Shown here: positions 45,096 through 54,079 of the stretch, piece after piece
Position numbering within the stretch: position 1 is the stretch's first letter
Layout: the number at the start of each line of letters is the position of its first letter
Assembly: GCF_016907365.1 (NCBI RefSeq)
Contig: NZ_JAFBBV010000001.1
Span: forward strand, 124,001 to 188,000
Direction of reading: 5' to 3'
Source of the DNA: Oerskovia paurometabola
Lineage (GTDB): Bacteria; Actinomycetota; Actinomycetes; Actinomycetales; Cellulomonadaceae
DNA: 64,000 nucleotides
Made by a program: the position numbers and the translations under genes
Notes under the pieces: generated by a model
What the model was told of the DNA's origin: nothing
What the model saw: only the letters and a program-made list of their open reading frames with translations
Database searches by the model: none

Positions 45096-45971
45096 CTACT
45101 CCTCTTTCGGTGCTCAAGCTCCCAGGGGACGTCGGACGATGCCGAACGGTCCGGGTCCATGGTGTCACGTCTCGCACGGCTGTGGTGCGATGCCCGGCGA
45201 GGCCGGCAACACGTCGAGCCGAGGCGGTCTCGATGCAGCCGGAGGCGTAGCGATGGGCAGGGCGCGGCCCCGAGAACTCGCTGTGCCAACGACCACCGGA
45301 TCTCGCACAGGACGGTGGAACCTGTGCGCGAGCTGGGGTGGATGGGCGGTGCAATCAGCCCCCACGCCGTGAACCTCCACGTACCGCTGGCGACCCGATC
45401 CCCGGGCACCCTCGCCCCCCCCGCCCGCCGAGCGCGGCGATTCCCGGCAGAACCGTCAACGCGCCTCAGGCGACAAGCCGTCGACTGCGGCTGCGTCTCG
45501 GGGATCAGAGACCTCCGCGATGCTCGACGAGCGATACGCGCTTCTCATGCCCCGACCCGTGGCGACCTCCGGAGCGAACCTCGAGGCGGGCCGACCGAGC
45601 GTCGAACCTGGTCGTCCCGCGACCGGCAGGCGACGGGAGATCGTCAGGCACTGACGGTCACACCCCAGGGACCGCCTCGCCTACCGGCAACCAGCTCGTG
45701 GGTCGTCATCAGGCCGTGCTGCTGTCCTGCTCGGGGCGCTGTGCAGTCCCACCGTCACGGCATGGGCCCGTGCCTCTTCCCGCGTCCCGACCTTGTAGAC
45801 AGCCGTCAGTGCATCGGCCACGGCGCGCCAGATCGACAGCCGGGGGCACCTCAGGCTGCGGCCACGCTCCCCTGCGGGGGGACGCAAGGCGCCGGTCATC
45901 TTGCGACGCCCGTCCTGACAACGATCTTGGCTTCACATGAACTCATCGGGCGACACACGGCCCACAAAACA
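45096..45971. other. Gene-free interval between rsmG and jag
   Basis: About 880 bp without a frame I can support. Open frames here have no RBS, no recognisable motif and compositions typical of chance frames in high-GC DNA. It contains C-runs near 45415 and no DnaA boxes. It may be a decayed gene or a ParB-spreading region. Confidence 0.6.
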
Positions 45972-46009
45972 CAGCGGCCCGGTGTTTCACGTGAAACACC
46001 GGGCCGCTG
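45972..46009. promoter_or_regulatory. Perfect parS nested in a 38-bp palindrome, also a likely terminator of jag
   Basis: The consensus TGTTTCACGTGAAACA sits at 45983-45998. The symmetry continues outward through CAGCGGCCCGG and its inverse CCGGGCCGCTG, giving a 38-bp perfect palindrome (45972-46009). It lies 22 bp past the jag stop codon, where a terminator is expected, so one element probably does both jobs. Confidence 0.85.
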
Positions 46010-46030
46010 CGGGGGACGAGACGAAGGAGG

Positions 46031-46552
46031 TCAGGAAACCTCAGCGGGACGGATCACGACGTAGCGCTCCGGGTCCGTGCCTCGCGAGTCACTGCTCAAA
46101 CCGGCTGCGGCGACGACGTCGTGGACGACCTTGCGCTCAAAGGCATTGAGCGGCTCCATCGACAGCTCGGTACCCGACTCGCGCACCTTCGCGATCGCCT
46201 TGGTCGCGAGCTCGGTCAGCTCGATCTTGCGCTGCGCACGGAAGCCAGCGATGTCGAGCATGAGCCGACTGCGCTCGCCGGTCCGCGCCTGAACCGCGAG
46301 CCGCGTCAGCTCCTGGAGCGCGTCCAGGACCTCCCCCTCCTTGCCCACCAGGTGCCGCAACGAGGTCGGCTCGTCGGCGACGATCTCGAGTGCTGCGCGC
46401 CCGTGGTCGATGTCGATGTCGATGTCGCCGTCGAGGTCGGCGATGTCGAGGAACTCCTCGAGGTAGTCCGCTGCGACTTCGCCTTCCTCCTCGAGACGCG
46501 TCATCTCGTCGGGTGCGTGGTCTTCGGCAGCGGGTGCGTCGGTCGACGACAT
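46031..46552 (-). CDS. jag: KH/R3H RNA-binding protein (Jag/KhpB/EloR family)
   Basis: A 173-residue RNA-binding protein. An acidic N-terminus (EEEGEVAADYLEEFLDIADL) is followed by a KH domain (LRHLVGKEGEVLDALQELTR) and an R3H domain (LSMEPLNAFERKVVHDVVA, DPERYVVI). The Jag-N domain of firmicute homologues is absent, as usual in actinobacteria. Its position beside yidC is conserved in most bacteria; it is thought to affect cell elongation and mRNA. It is 72 bp downstream of yidC. Confidence 0.95.
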   Translation of the reverse strand: MSSTDAPAAEDHAPDEMTRLEEEGEVAADYLEEFLDIADLDGDIDIDIDHGRAALEIVADEPTSLRHLVGKEGEVLDALQELTRLAVQARTGERSRLMLDIAGFRAQRKIELTELATKAIAKVRESGTELSMEPLNAFERKVVHDVVAAAGLSSDSRGTDPERYVVIRPAEVS

Positions 46553-46624
46553 TGCTGACTCCTTGGGGTCATGAGAACCCCGGGGTCTCGAAGGAACCTC
46601 GGCGCTCTCGGAACAGGACTGGGG

Positions 46625-47704
46625 CTACTTCTTCGGCTGCTTCGGCTTCGGGGAACCCTTGCCGGTCCCCTTGGCCGGACCGTCGGTCTCACCATCGACC
46701 GGGGCATCGTTGACCGGGGCATCGTTGACCTCGGCAGACGGAGCCGTCGTTCCGTTGATGACGCGAGGCGTGCCTGGCTTCTGGCGGTCCTTGCGCTTGG
46801 GCTGCTGACGCTGGCCGCGGGGCTGCTCGATGACCGGAGCCGCCTCCTCGACGATGCCCTTGGCTGCGGCCTTGCGAGCCTTGCGCTCCTTCATGAGGCG
46901 CTCGGCCTCGGATCCCGGAGCGGGCATGCGCTTGATCGTGTAGAACTGCTGGCCCATGGACCAGAGGTTCGTCGTGGTCCAGTAGACGAGGACACCCACG
47001 GGGAAGTTCACGCCGGAGACCGCGAAGATGAAGGGGAAGACGTAGAGCATCATCTTCTGCGTCGACGCCATGGGGCCCTCGAGCGCCGACTTCGGCATGT
47101 TCTTCATGGTCAGCTGGCGCTGCGTGAAGAAGGTCGTGGCACACATCGCGACGATGAGGACGCCGATGACGATCTTCGCCTGCATGTCGTCGGTCTTGAG
47201 GAAGATGTCCGAGAGGTGCGCCCCGAACAGCGACGAGCTCTCGATGTCGCTCGCGACGCTCGCGTCGATCGGACCGATGGCCTTGGCATCACCGTTGGAG
47301 ATCGGCACCAGGCCGTTGAGCACGCGGAAGAGTGCGAAGAAGATCGGCGACTGGAGCAGGATCGGCAGGCACGACGCGAACGGGTTGGTGCCGTGCTTCT
47401 TGTAGAGCTCCATGGTCTCGCGACTCATGGCCTCGCGGGACGCCGGGTCGGACTTGCCCTTGTACTTCTTCTGGATGGCCTGCATCTCGGGCTGCAGCAT
47501 CTGCATGCCACGAGAGGCCTTGATCTGCTTGAAGAAGAGCGGGATCAGCAGGATACGGATGATGATCACGAGGCCGACGATCGAGAAGACCCAGCCGAGC
47601 CCGGGGCCGTCGCCCATGCCCAGGAACACGAGCCCCTGGTGGCACAGGTACATGATCCACGCCACGACCCATTCGATCGGCGCGAGGAACGCGAAGAAGT
47701 CCAT
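46625..47704 (-). CDS. yidC: Membrane protein insertase YidC
   Basis: A 359-residue insertase (Oxa1 family) that helps membrane proteins into the lipid bilayer alone or with SecYEG. The start MDFFAFLAPIEWVVAWIMYL is the short actinobacterial form without periplasmic domain. RILLIPLFFKQIKASRGMQM holds the conserved hydrophilic-groove arginine; LPILLQSPIFFALFRVLNGL and VLVYWTTTNLWSMGQQF follow. The C-terminal tail of about 90 residues is basic and Pro/Lys-rich, suited to ribosome contact. It lies between yidD and jag. Confidence 0.97.
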   Translation of the reverse strand: MDFFAFLAPIEWVVAWIMYLCHQGLVFLGMGDGPGLGWVFSIVGLVIIIRILLIPLFFKQIKASRGMQMLQPEMQAIQKKYKGKSDPASREAMSRETMELYKKHGTNPFASCLPILLQSPIFFALFRVLNGLVPISNGDAKAIGPIDASVASDIESSSLFGAHLSDIFLKTDDMQAKIVIGVLIVAMCATTFFTQRQLTMKNMPKSALEGPMASTQKMMLYVFPFIFAVSGVNFPVGVLVYWTTTNLWSMGQQFYTIKRMPAPGSEAERLMKERKARKAAAKGIVEEAAPVIEQPRGQRQQPKRKDRQKPGTPRVINGTTAPSAEVNDAPVNDAPVDGETDGPAKGTGKGSPKPKQPKK

Positions 47705-47763
47705 CCGTACTACTCCCTAACCTTCAACAAACTGGGTCCTGACCGGCGTCGCCGGCAGGAGGA

Positions 47764-48081
47764 CTAGTGCGAGTGCTTCCTCAGCGCCTCGGGGACGTCG
47801 TCGACGCCGCCCTTGCTCCAGGGGTTGCACCTCAGCAGCCGCCAGACGGCGAGCCGTACGCCTCGCAGCACACCGTGCCGTCGTATCGCGACGAGCGCGT
47901 ACTGCGAGCACGAGGGGTAGTACTTGCAGGTGGGACCTGTCATCGGTGAGATGACGCTCTGGTACGCCCTGATGAGTCCCACCAGCACGAGCAGCGGGAT
48001 CCGCTGGACGAACCGCCACGACCGGGCGATCCAGCCCGGTGAGCTGATCCCAGCAGGTTCGGCCTGGACCGTGGCGCTCAT
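47764..48081 (-). CDS. yidD: Membrane protein insertion efficiency factor YidD
   Basis: A 105-residue amphipathic membrane-associated protein. The family block [20 protein letters not shown] and [19 protein letters not shown] with the three conserved cysteines is complete; [17 protein letters not shown] follows. The ATG at 48081 overlaps the rnpA stop (ATGA). It acts with YidC, whose gene is 59 bp downstream. Confidence 0.96.
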   Translation of the reverse strand: MSATVQAEPAGISSPGWIARSWRFVQRIPLLVLVGLIRAYQSVISPMTGPTCKYYPSCSQYALVAIRRHGVLRGVRLAVWRLLRCNPWSKGGVDDVPEALRKHSH

Positions 48082-48443
48082 GCGTCGGCCGATCGACGGT
48101 CCCACTGGGCGACGGCGCGCTTGATGCAGGACGCGAGGTCCTGGTCGAGCCGGGCGTAGTCGCTGTCGGACGAGGCCGGAAGAGCCCGCACGACGACACG
48201 GGACCGTGGCGGCAGTGCGTCGAGGTACGCCGAAGACGCGGCGCGCAGGCGCCGCTTCACCTTGTTCCGGTGCACGGCGTTGCCCACGGCCTTGGAAACG
48301 ACAAAACCGACCTGTGGTGGCTCGTCGCCCCCAGGGTCTTGGGAGAGATGAACCACCACGGTCGATCGTCCCGCGCGCACGCCACTTCGCACCGCCCGTT
48401 CAAAATCTACGGAACGGCGCAAGCGGTGCGCCGCGGGTAGCAC
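48078..48443 (-). CDS. rnpA: Ribonuclease P protein component
   Basis: The 121-residue protein subunit of RNase P, which trims tRNA 5' ends. It has [40 protein letters not shown] with the RNR-like motif RNKVKRRLR. The GTG at 48443 is 6 nt after the rpmH stop codon; the RBS-like CAGCAG lies in that gap. It is co-transcribed with rpmH and yidD. Confidence 0.96.
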   Translation of the reverse strand: MLPAAHRLRRSVDFERAVRSGVRAGRSTVVVHLSQDPGGDEPPQVGFVVSKAVGNAVHRNKVKRRLRAASSAYLDALPPRSRVVVRALPASSDSDYARLDQDLASCIKRAVAQWDRRSADA

Positions 48444-48449
48444 CTGCTG

Positions 48450-48587
48450 TCAGGCAGAGAGCTCGGCGCGGCCCTTGCGACGACGGGCTGCCAGGATGGC
48501 GCGGCCGGCGCGGGTGCGCATACGCAGCCGGAAACCGTGGGTCTTCGCACGGCGCCGGTTGTTCGGCTGGAAAGTCCGCTTGCTCAC
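48450..48587 (-). CDS. rpmH: 50S ribosomal protein L34
   Basis: A 45-residue basic protein read directly from the minus strand: [19 protein letters not shown], then [18 protein letters not shown], ending in ELSA. It is too short for most frame lists but unmistakable. The GTG start at 48587 has TTGGAG 6 nt upstream. It leads the operon rpmH-rnpA-yidD-yidC-jag. Confidence 0.97.
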   Translation of the reverse strand: MSKRTFQPNNRRRAKTHGFRLRMRTRAGRAILAARRRKGRAELSA

Positions 48588-48755
48588 GAGGTACTCCAAG
48601 AACGTCGGGGAGGTACACCGTCTATGTCCTCGACGATGCAGTGCTACAGCTGGAAGGGATGCAGTTCTGCACCCCAGCCGCCCGTGTACCCGCCACGATC
48701 AGTCCGTGGATTCGCCCCCGTGAGGGCGCGCGAAAGTACCTGGAACGGCTGTCTG

Positions 48756-48785
48756 ACGTTACGCCGCGGACCCCCCTCGGGTCAA
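48756..48785 (-). promoter_or_regulatory. Promoter of rpmH
   Basis: On the minus strand TTGACC (48785-48780), an 18-bp spacer and TAACGT (48761-48756) form a good vegetative promoter. The leader to the GTG at 48587 is about 160 nt. The 502-bp interval 48588-49089 has no gene. Confidence 0.6.
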
Positions 48786-48998
48786 ACCCGGGTTCCACGA
48801 CGCCGAGCCTGTCATGATATGTCGTGCAGCGACCGGTACGTCTACCCTGGTCCTGGCGCGAGAGGCCGAGTCCCGCGAGAGAGGCCGAGCGGGGCACCAC
48901 CCTCCGCGCCGTCACCGTCTTGTCGAACGACCGTCCATCACCCGACCACCGGTCGACGGCCGTCATGCTCGGGAGCGTTGCGAGTAATCCCCACAGGT

Positions 48999-49019
48999 TG
49001 TGGAAAACTATGTGGATAA
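48999..49019 (+). promoter_or_regulatory. DnaA-box pair upstream of dnaA
   Basis: TGTGGAAAA (48999-49007) and the perfect box TGTGGATAA (49011-49019) lie 12 bp apart, 71-91 bp before the dnaA start. This is the expected site for autoregulation by DnaA. A partial box on the other strand (ATCCCCACA) lies just upstream. Confidence 0.78.
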
Positions 49020-49089
49020 CGGGTCCGCGTGGCACACTCCAGACTGATCCTGATCATCATGCAGCACCCGACGACGAAGGAATCACCTG

Positions 49090-50517
49090 GTGTCCAACCC
49101 CGACGAGAACATCGCAGACGTCTGGGCTCAGACCATCGCCGTCCTCGAAGCCAGCCCCGACATGACGCCGCGCCAGATCGCCTTCATCAAGCTGGCCAAG
49201 CCGCTCGCGATCCTCGACGACACCGTCTTCATCGCCGTCCCGCACGAGCAGACGCGAACCTACCTGGAGACGCGGGTCCGCGACGAGCTCGTCTCCGCGA
49301 TGGCGGGAGCGCTCGGCAGGGACGTCCGCTTCGGGATCACGGTCGACCCCGAGCTGGCCGCCGAACCGCCGTCACCGGCGGCGCTCACCGCCAGCGTGCC
49401 CGAGCCGCCGATGCAGGTCCACGTCGAGCCCGAGCGCGAGCGCATGCTCCCCGCACCGGTCCCGCAGCGCCCGCACGCGGAGCCGACCCGTCTGAACCCG
49501 AAGTACATCTTCGAGACGTTCGTCATCGGCTCCTCGAACCGCTTCGCGCACGCCGCCGCCGTCGCTGTCGCCGAGGCCCCGGCCAAGGCCTACAACCCCC
49601 TGTTCATCTACGGGCAGTCCGGTCTGGGCAAGACGCACCTGCTCCACGCGATCGGGCACTACGCGCACAACCTGTACCCGAACGTGCGGGTGCGGTACGT
49701 GAACTCCGAGGAGTTCACCAACGACTTCATCAACTCGATCGGCGAGGGCAAGGCCGGGGCGTTCCAGCGCCGCTACCGCGACGTCGACGTCCTCCTCATC
49801 GACGACATCCAGTTCCTGCAGGGCAAGGAGCAGACGATGGAGGAGTTCTTCCACACCTTCAACGCGCTGCACAACGCCAACAAGCAGCTCGTCATCACGT
49901 CGGACCTGCCGCCCAAGCAGCTCAACGGCTTCGAGGACCGCCTGCGCAGCCGGTTCGAGTGGGGTCTCATCACCGACGTCCAGCCCCCCGACCTCGAGAC
50001 CCGTATCGCGATCCTCCGCAAGAAGGCCGCGAGCGAGCGCCTCGCCGTCCCGACGGACGTCCTGTCCTACATCGGTTCGAAGATCTCGACGAACATCCGC
50101 GAGCTCGAGGGCGCCCTGATCCGCGTGACCGCCTTCGCGAACCTCAACAGGCAGCAGGTCGACCTCGCTCTCGCGGAGATCGTCCTCAAGGACCTCATCA
50201 CCGACGACGACGCGTCCGAGATCACGCCCGCGAGCGTCATCGCCCAGACGGCTGCCTACTTCGGCCTGACGATCGAGGACCTGTGCGGCAGCTCGCGCTC
50301 TCGTGTCCTGGTCACCGCGCGCCAGATCGCGATGTACCTGTGCCGCGAGCTGACCGATCTTTCTCTGCCGAAGATCGGTCAGCAGTTCGGCGGCCGCGAC
50401 CACACGACGGTGATGCACGCGAACCGCAAGATCACCGAGCAGATGGCCGAGCGTCGCTCGACGTACAACCAGGTCACCGAGCTGACGAGCAGGATCAAGC
50501 AGCAGCACCGGGGCTGA
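49090..50517 (+). CDS. dnaA: Chromosomal replication initiator DnaA
   Basis: The 475-residue initiator ATPase opens oriC. Domain I (1-85, VWAQTIAVLEASPDMTPRQ) is followed by a Pro/Glu-rich linker. The AAA+ domain begins at LNPKYIFETFVIGSSNRFAH, with Walker A GQSGLGKT (175-182), Walker B LLIDD (235-239) and STNIRELEGALIRVTAFA. The C-terminal DNA-binding domain has the signature GGRDHTTVMHANRKI. The GTG at 49090 has AAGGA upstream. Two DnaA boxes sit in its promoter, and oriC follows directly. Confidence 0.98.
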   Translation: MSNPDENIADVWAQTIAVLEASPDMTPRQIAFIKLAKPLAILDDTVFIAVPHEQTRTYLETRVRDELVSAMAGALGRDVRFGITVDPELAAEPPSPAALTASVPEPPMQVHVEPERERMLPAPVPQRPHAEPTRLNPKYIFETFVIGSSNRFAHAAAVAVAEAPAKAYNPLFIYGQSGLGKTHLLHAIGHYAHNLYPNVRVRYVNSEEFTNDFINSIGEGKAGAFQRRYRDVDVLLIDDIQFLQGKEQTMEEFFHTFNALHNANKQLVITSDLPPKQLNGFEDRLRSRFEWGLITDVQPPDLETRIAILRKKAASERLAVPTDVLSYIGSKISTNIRELEGALIRVTAFANLNRQQVDLALAEIVLKDLITDDDASEITPASVIAQTAAYFGLTIEDLCGSSRSRVLVTARQIAMYLCRELTDLSLPKIGQQFGGRDHTTVMHANRKITEQMAERRSTYNQVTELTSRIKQQHRG

Positions 50518-50822
50518 GCCCCGGCCGTGCCGCGAGCGGTCGCGCTCGCTGGATGAGGGTCGCCCTGGGTGGGGCGGGTGGGGGTGTGCCCCGCTCAACC
50601 CTCCGCGCCCTCGTTCCTCGGGCGGTCTCGCCAGGCCCACGACGAGCGGCGCACCCTGCCCCACCCCAGGTCGACGCACCTTCTGCGTAGCGCAGCCTCT
50701 GGCGAACACCTGCCACCTGGGCTGCGGTGACCTCACCCCTCCGCCCAGCACACGGTGCCCCTGCGCTCCGCGTACACCTCCGCCCCGTCGTCCAGCGGAG
50801 CGCTCGTCCCCGCGGCTGGACG

Positions 50823-51520
50823 TCGTCCACAGCGCCTGTTCACGCGGCCCGAGGAACGTCCGATCAGGAGCGCCGGTACCCGCAGACCCAGCAGCCTGAC
50901 GTCCTCGGACTGATGTCACCGGTGACATCGTCCCCAGCTCGCAAGGACGCCCGCTGCCTGTTATGCACCTTAAGCGGCTTTCCTGTGGATGAACTTCCGT
51001 CGGGTCTTCAACGTCTGTGCACAGAGGCCCGACGTCGGCGCGCGTCCTCGATCTGACGGCTCTCCACAGTCCTGTGGATGCACAGGCAGTTCATGCCCAT
51101 GTGTACAAGTGCCGGTGGATATCCACTTGTCCCCATAGTTGTCCACAAGGCCTGGGGGTATGTCCACCGCTCGACGCCGGCCGTCCCCAGATCAGCATCA
51201 CTGCGTCCCCAGCGGCCTGTGTACAGGGCACTCTGTGCTGTGTACAGATCGCTCGCCGGAGCGCCTCCCCCACAAGCTTGTGCACCTACCTGTGGATAAC
51301 TGTGGACGACGGGGCACATCGTGTGGACAGAGGAGGTCCCGTCGGTGGACGGTGATCTGTGGACAACTCGTCGTCAACAGTGCCTGCGATTTACCCACAG
51401 GCCCGTACCCACTTCGTCCACACGCAGAATCGGCCTCTGACCTGCGCGAAGACCCGTTTTCCACACTTTGCACAGCACCGATGACTACGACGAATGATCT
51501 CTAAGCAGGAAAAATCCACA
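50823..51520. other. oriC: Replication origin oriC
   Basis: The 1.3-kb gap between dnaA and dnaN holds many DnaA boxes on both strands. Perfect boxes are TTGTCCACA at 51139-51147, TGTGGATAA at 51291-51299 and TGTGGACAA at 51358-51366. Near matches occur at 50823, 50984, 51073, 51301, 51322, 51391, 51414, 51457 and 51512. A GTGGATATCCAC palindrome lies at 51115-51126. The least GC-rich part, around 51475-51520, is the probable unwinding element. The flanks 50518-50822 and 51521-51831 show no gene. Confidence 0.95.
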
Positions 51521-51831
51521 CGCCTTCATCTGGTCCCGGGCCGTTCGAGCTGCCTCATCTCGCACCTGTGACCGCCGTCACATCGAGCCCGGGCAGGCGC
51601 AGGACGGACACCGATCCACAGAGCGTGCCAGAGGTACCGGGCAACGCCGGGTCTCGCGTAGGGTTCATGCGGGCACGACGACCCGAACAGGTCTTGCCCT
51701 CCCCGACGGCGAGGAGGGTGACGCGAGAACACGCGACGTGCGATCTTCATGCACAAGCGAACTCACCCCTGTGTACCGCGCGGTCGAGTGCCTGACATGT
51801 GAAGATCGATCCATGGACGAGAGGGTGTGGG

Positions 51832-52962
51832 ATGAAGTTCCGGGTTGAGCGTGATGTCCTGGCCGACGCAGTGACCTGGACGGCCCGTACGTTGCCGACG
51901 CGGCCTCCGGCGCCCGTCCTTGCAGGGGTACGCATCGAGGCCGACGCGGTCGGCACCATCGGGCTGTCGAGCTTCGACTACGAGGTGTCCGCACGCTCCG
52001 AGATCCCCGCGGAGGTCGTCGAGCCGGGGACGGTCCTGGTGTCCGGTCGCCTCCTCGCGGAGATCTCTCGCGCGCTGCCCGCCAAGCCGGTGGACTTCGC
52101 GGTCGAGGGCAACAAGGTGATCGTCACGTGCGGCGCGAGCCGTTTCACGCTCCTCACCATGCCTGTGGAGGACTACCCGGCGCTGCCGGCGATGCCGGAG
52201 CTGTCGGGCACCGTCTCGGGCGACGAACTGACGCACGCCGTGGCCCAGGTGACGGTGGCCGCGAGCCGCGACGACACGCTGCCGCTGCTGACGGGCGTGC
52301 GTATGGAGATCGACGGCGAGCGGATCACGCTGCTCGCGACGGACCGCTACCGTCTCGCGCTGCGCGAGCTCACCTGGACCCCGTCCTCCCCCGACTTCAA
52401 CGCGGTCGCCCTCGTCCGCGCGCGCACGCTCAACGACGTCGCGAAGTCCCTGGGCAGCTCGGGCCTGGTCAACGTGGGTCTCACGGCGGGCTCGGGCGTC
52501 GACCTCATCGGCTTCGAGGCCGGGGGCCGTCACACGACCTCCCAGCTCGTCGACGGCGACTACCCTGCGGTCCGCCGGCTCTTCCCGGACGAGACCCCCA
52601 TCCACGCGGTCATGGCGACCGCCCCGCTGATCGACGCGGCGAAGCGTGTCTCGCTCGTCGCCGAGCGCAACACCCCCATCCGCCTGTCGTTCACGGACGG
52701 TCAGGTCGTGCTCGACGCGGGCCAGGGGGACGACGCGCAGGCGTCCGAGGCCCTCGAGGCCGTCCTGGTGGGCGAGGAGATCTCGGTCGCGTTCAACCCG
52801 CAGTTCCTGCTCGACGGCCTGGGGGCGCTGGGTACGGACTTCGTCCGACTGAGCTTCACGCACCCCAACAAGCCGGTCGAGTTCACCGGTCAGGAGTCGT
52901 TGGACGGCGAGGACTCGTCGCACTACCGCTACCTGCTGGTCCCCATCCGCTTCGCGAGCTAG
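51832..52962 (+). CDS. dnaN: DNA polymerase III sliding clamp (beta subunit)
   Basis: A 376-residue ring-forming clamp. It starts MKFRVERDVLADAVTWTART and has three similar domains; FTLLTMPVEDYPALPAMPE, LLPLLTGVRMEIDGERITLLATDRYRLA and the C-terminal YRYLLVPIRF are the family landmarks. The ATG at 51832 has GAGGG upstream; an in-frame ATG 33 bp earlier lacks one. It lies downstream of oriC and 49 bp before gnd. Confidence 0.97.
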   Translation: MKFRVERDVLADAVTWTARTLPTRPPAPVLAGVRIEADAVGTIGLSSFDYEVSARSEIPAEVVEPGTVLVSGRLLAEISRALPAKPVDFAVEGNKVIVTCGASRFTLLTMPVEDYPALPAMPELSGTVSGDELTHAVAQVTVAASRDDTLPLLTGVRMEIDGERITLLATDRYRLALRELTWTPSSPDFNAVALVRARTLNDVAKSLGSSGLVNVGLTAGSGVDLIGFEAGGRHTTSQLVDGDYPAVRRLFPDETPIHAVMATAPLIDAAKRVSLVAERNTPIRLSFTDGQVVLDAGQGDDAQASEALEAVLVGEEISVAFNPQFLLDGLGALGTDFVRLSFTHPNKPVEFTGQESLDGEDSSHYRYLLVPIRFAS

Positions 52963-53011
52963 CGGCGACCACGCCGCGCACGGCTCGAGCTCTACGGTAC
53001 GGAGGCACGCG

Positions 53012-53911
53012 ATGGTCACGCACATCGGACTGGTCGGACTCGGCAAGATGGGCGCGAACATGCGCACCCGTCTGCGCGCGGGCGGCATCGAGGTCACGGG
53101 GTTCGACCAGAACCCCGAGGTCTCGGACGTCGCCTCGCTCGCGGAGCTGGTCGCCGCGCTGCCCCCGGGGCAGCGGTTCGTGTGGGTCATGGTCCCCTCG
53201 GGGCCCGTCACGCGCGGCGTGGTGACCGAGCTAGCGGGACTGCTCACGGACGGCGACGTCGTGATCGAGGGTGGGAACTCCCACTTCTCGGACGACTCCG
53301 AGCATGCCGCGCACCTCGCCCCGCTGGGCATCGGCTACCTCGACGTCGGCGTCTCGGGGGGCGTCTGGGGGCTCGAGAACGGCTACGGCCTGATGGTGGG
53401 CGGTGACGCGGCGCTCGTCGAGGCCGCGATGCCGGTCTTCGACGCGCTGCGCCCGGAGGGGCCGCGCGAGGAGGGCTTCGTGCACGCCGGGGCGGTGGGG
53501 GCCGGTCACTACGCGAAGATGGTCCACAACGGCATCGAGTACGGCCTGATGCAGGCCTATGCCGAGGGGTACGAGCTGCTCGAGGCCAAGGACATCGTCA
53601 CGGACGTCCCGGGGACCCTCAAGGCCTGGACGCGTGGCACCGTCGTCCGGTCGTGGCTCCTGGACCTCCTGGTCAAGGCGCTCGAGGAGGACCCGGAGCT
53701 GGGCGAGATCAGCGACTGGGTCGAGGACTCGGGCGAGGGCCGCTGGACTGTGGACGAGGCGATCGACAGCGCGGTGCCGCTCCCCGTGATCTCGGCCGCG
53801 CTCTTCGCCCGGTTCGCCTCACGTCAGGGCGCTTCGCCCGCGATGAAGGCGGTCGCGGCCCTGCGTCAGCAGTTCGGCGGGCATGCCGTGAAGCCTGCCG
53901 GCGGTTCCTGA
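53012..53911 (+). CDS. gnd: 6-phosphogluconate dehydrogenase, decarboxylating (short NAD type)
   Basis: A 299-residue cytosolic enzyme of the pentose phosphate route. It has the Rossmann start HIGLVGLGKMGANMRTRLRA, VIEGGNSHFSDD, the catalytic GAGHYAKMVHNGIEYGLMQA and the C-terminal ASRQGASPAMKAVAALRQQF. At about 300 residues it is the short GndA type rather than the 470-residue form. GGAGG precedes the ATG. Its place between dnaN and recF is typical of actinobacteria. Confidence 0.95.
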   Translation: MVTHIGLVGLGKMGANMRTRLRAGGIEVTGFDQNPEVSDVASLAELVAALPPGQRFVWVMVPSGPVTRGVVTELAGLLTDGDVVIEGGNSHFSDDSEHAAHLAPLGIGYLDVGVSGGVWGLENGYGLMVGGDAALVEAAMPVFDALRPEGPREEGFVHAGAVGAGHYAKMVHNGIEYGLMQAYAEGYELLEAKDIVTDVPGTLKAWTRGTVVRSWLLDLLVKALEEDPELGEISDWVEDSGEGRWTVDEAIDSAVPLPVISAALFARFASRQGASPAMKAVAALRQQFGGHAVKPAGGS

Positions 53912-54079
53912 GGCGGAGGTTCTCCCTGCCCGACGACGTCGATCGCCCGGTAGGTCGTCGCACCGGGGAGGCCGCACACTGGTAGGCGTCGTCCGGTGCC
54001 CTCTCCACAGGCCGTCCACATGCTGTGGGCGGACCGCACCGGCACGACCAGACGACCCGACCCGACGCCGTAGGACCTG

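Noticed and set aside
45681..45899. Minus-strand frame in the gap between rsmG and jag
   Set aside because: Weak start, no motif, and no continuation; not enough to call a gene.
47410..47435. MSRET in YidC as a further parS tag
   Set aside because: The DNA there is not the parS palindrome; the peptide likeness is a coincidence.
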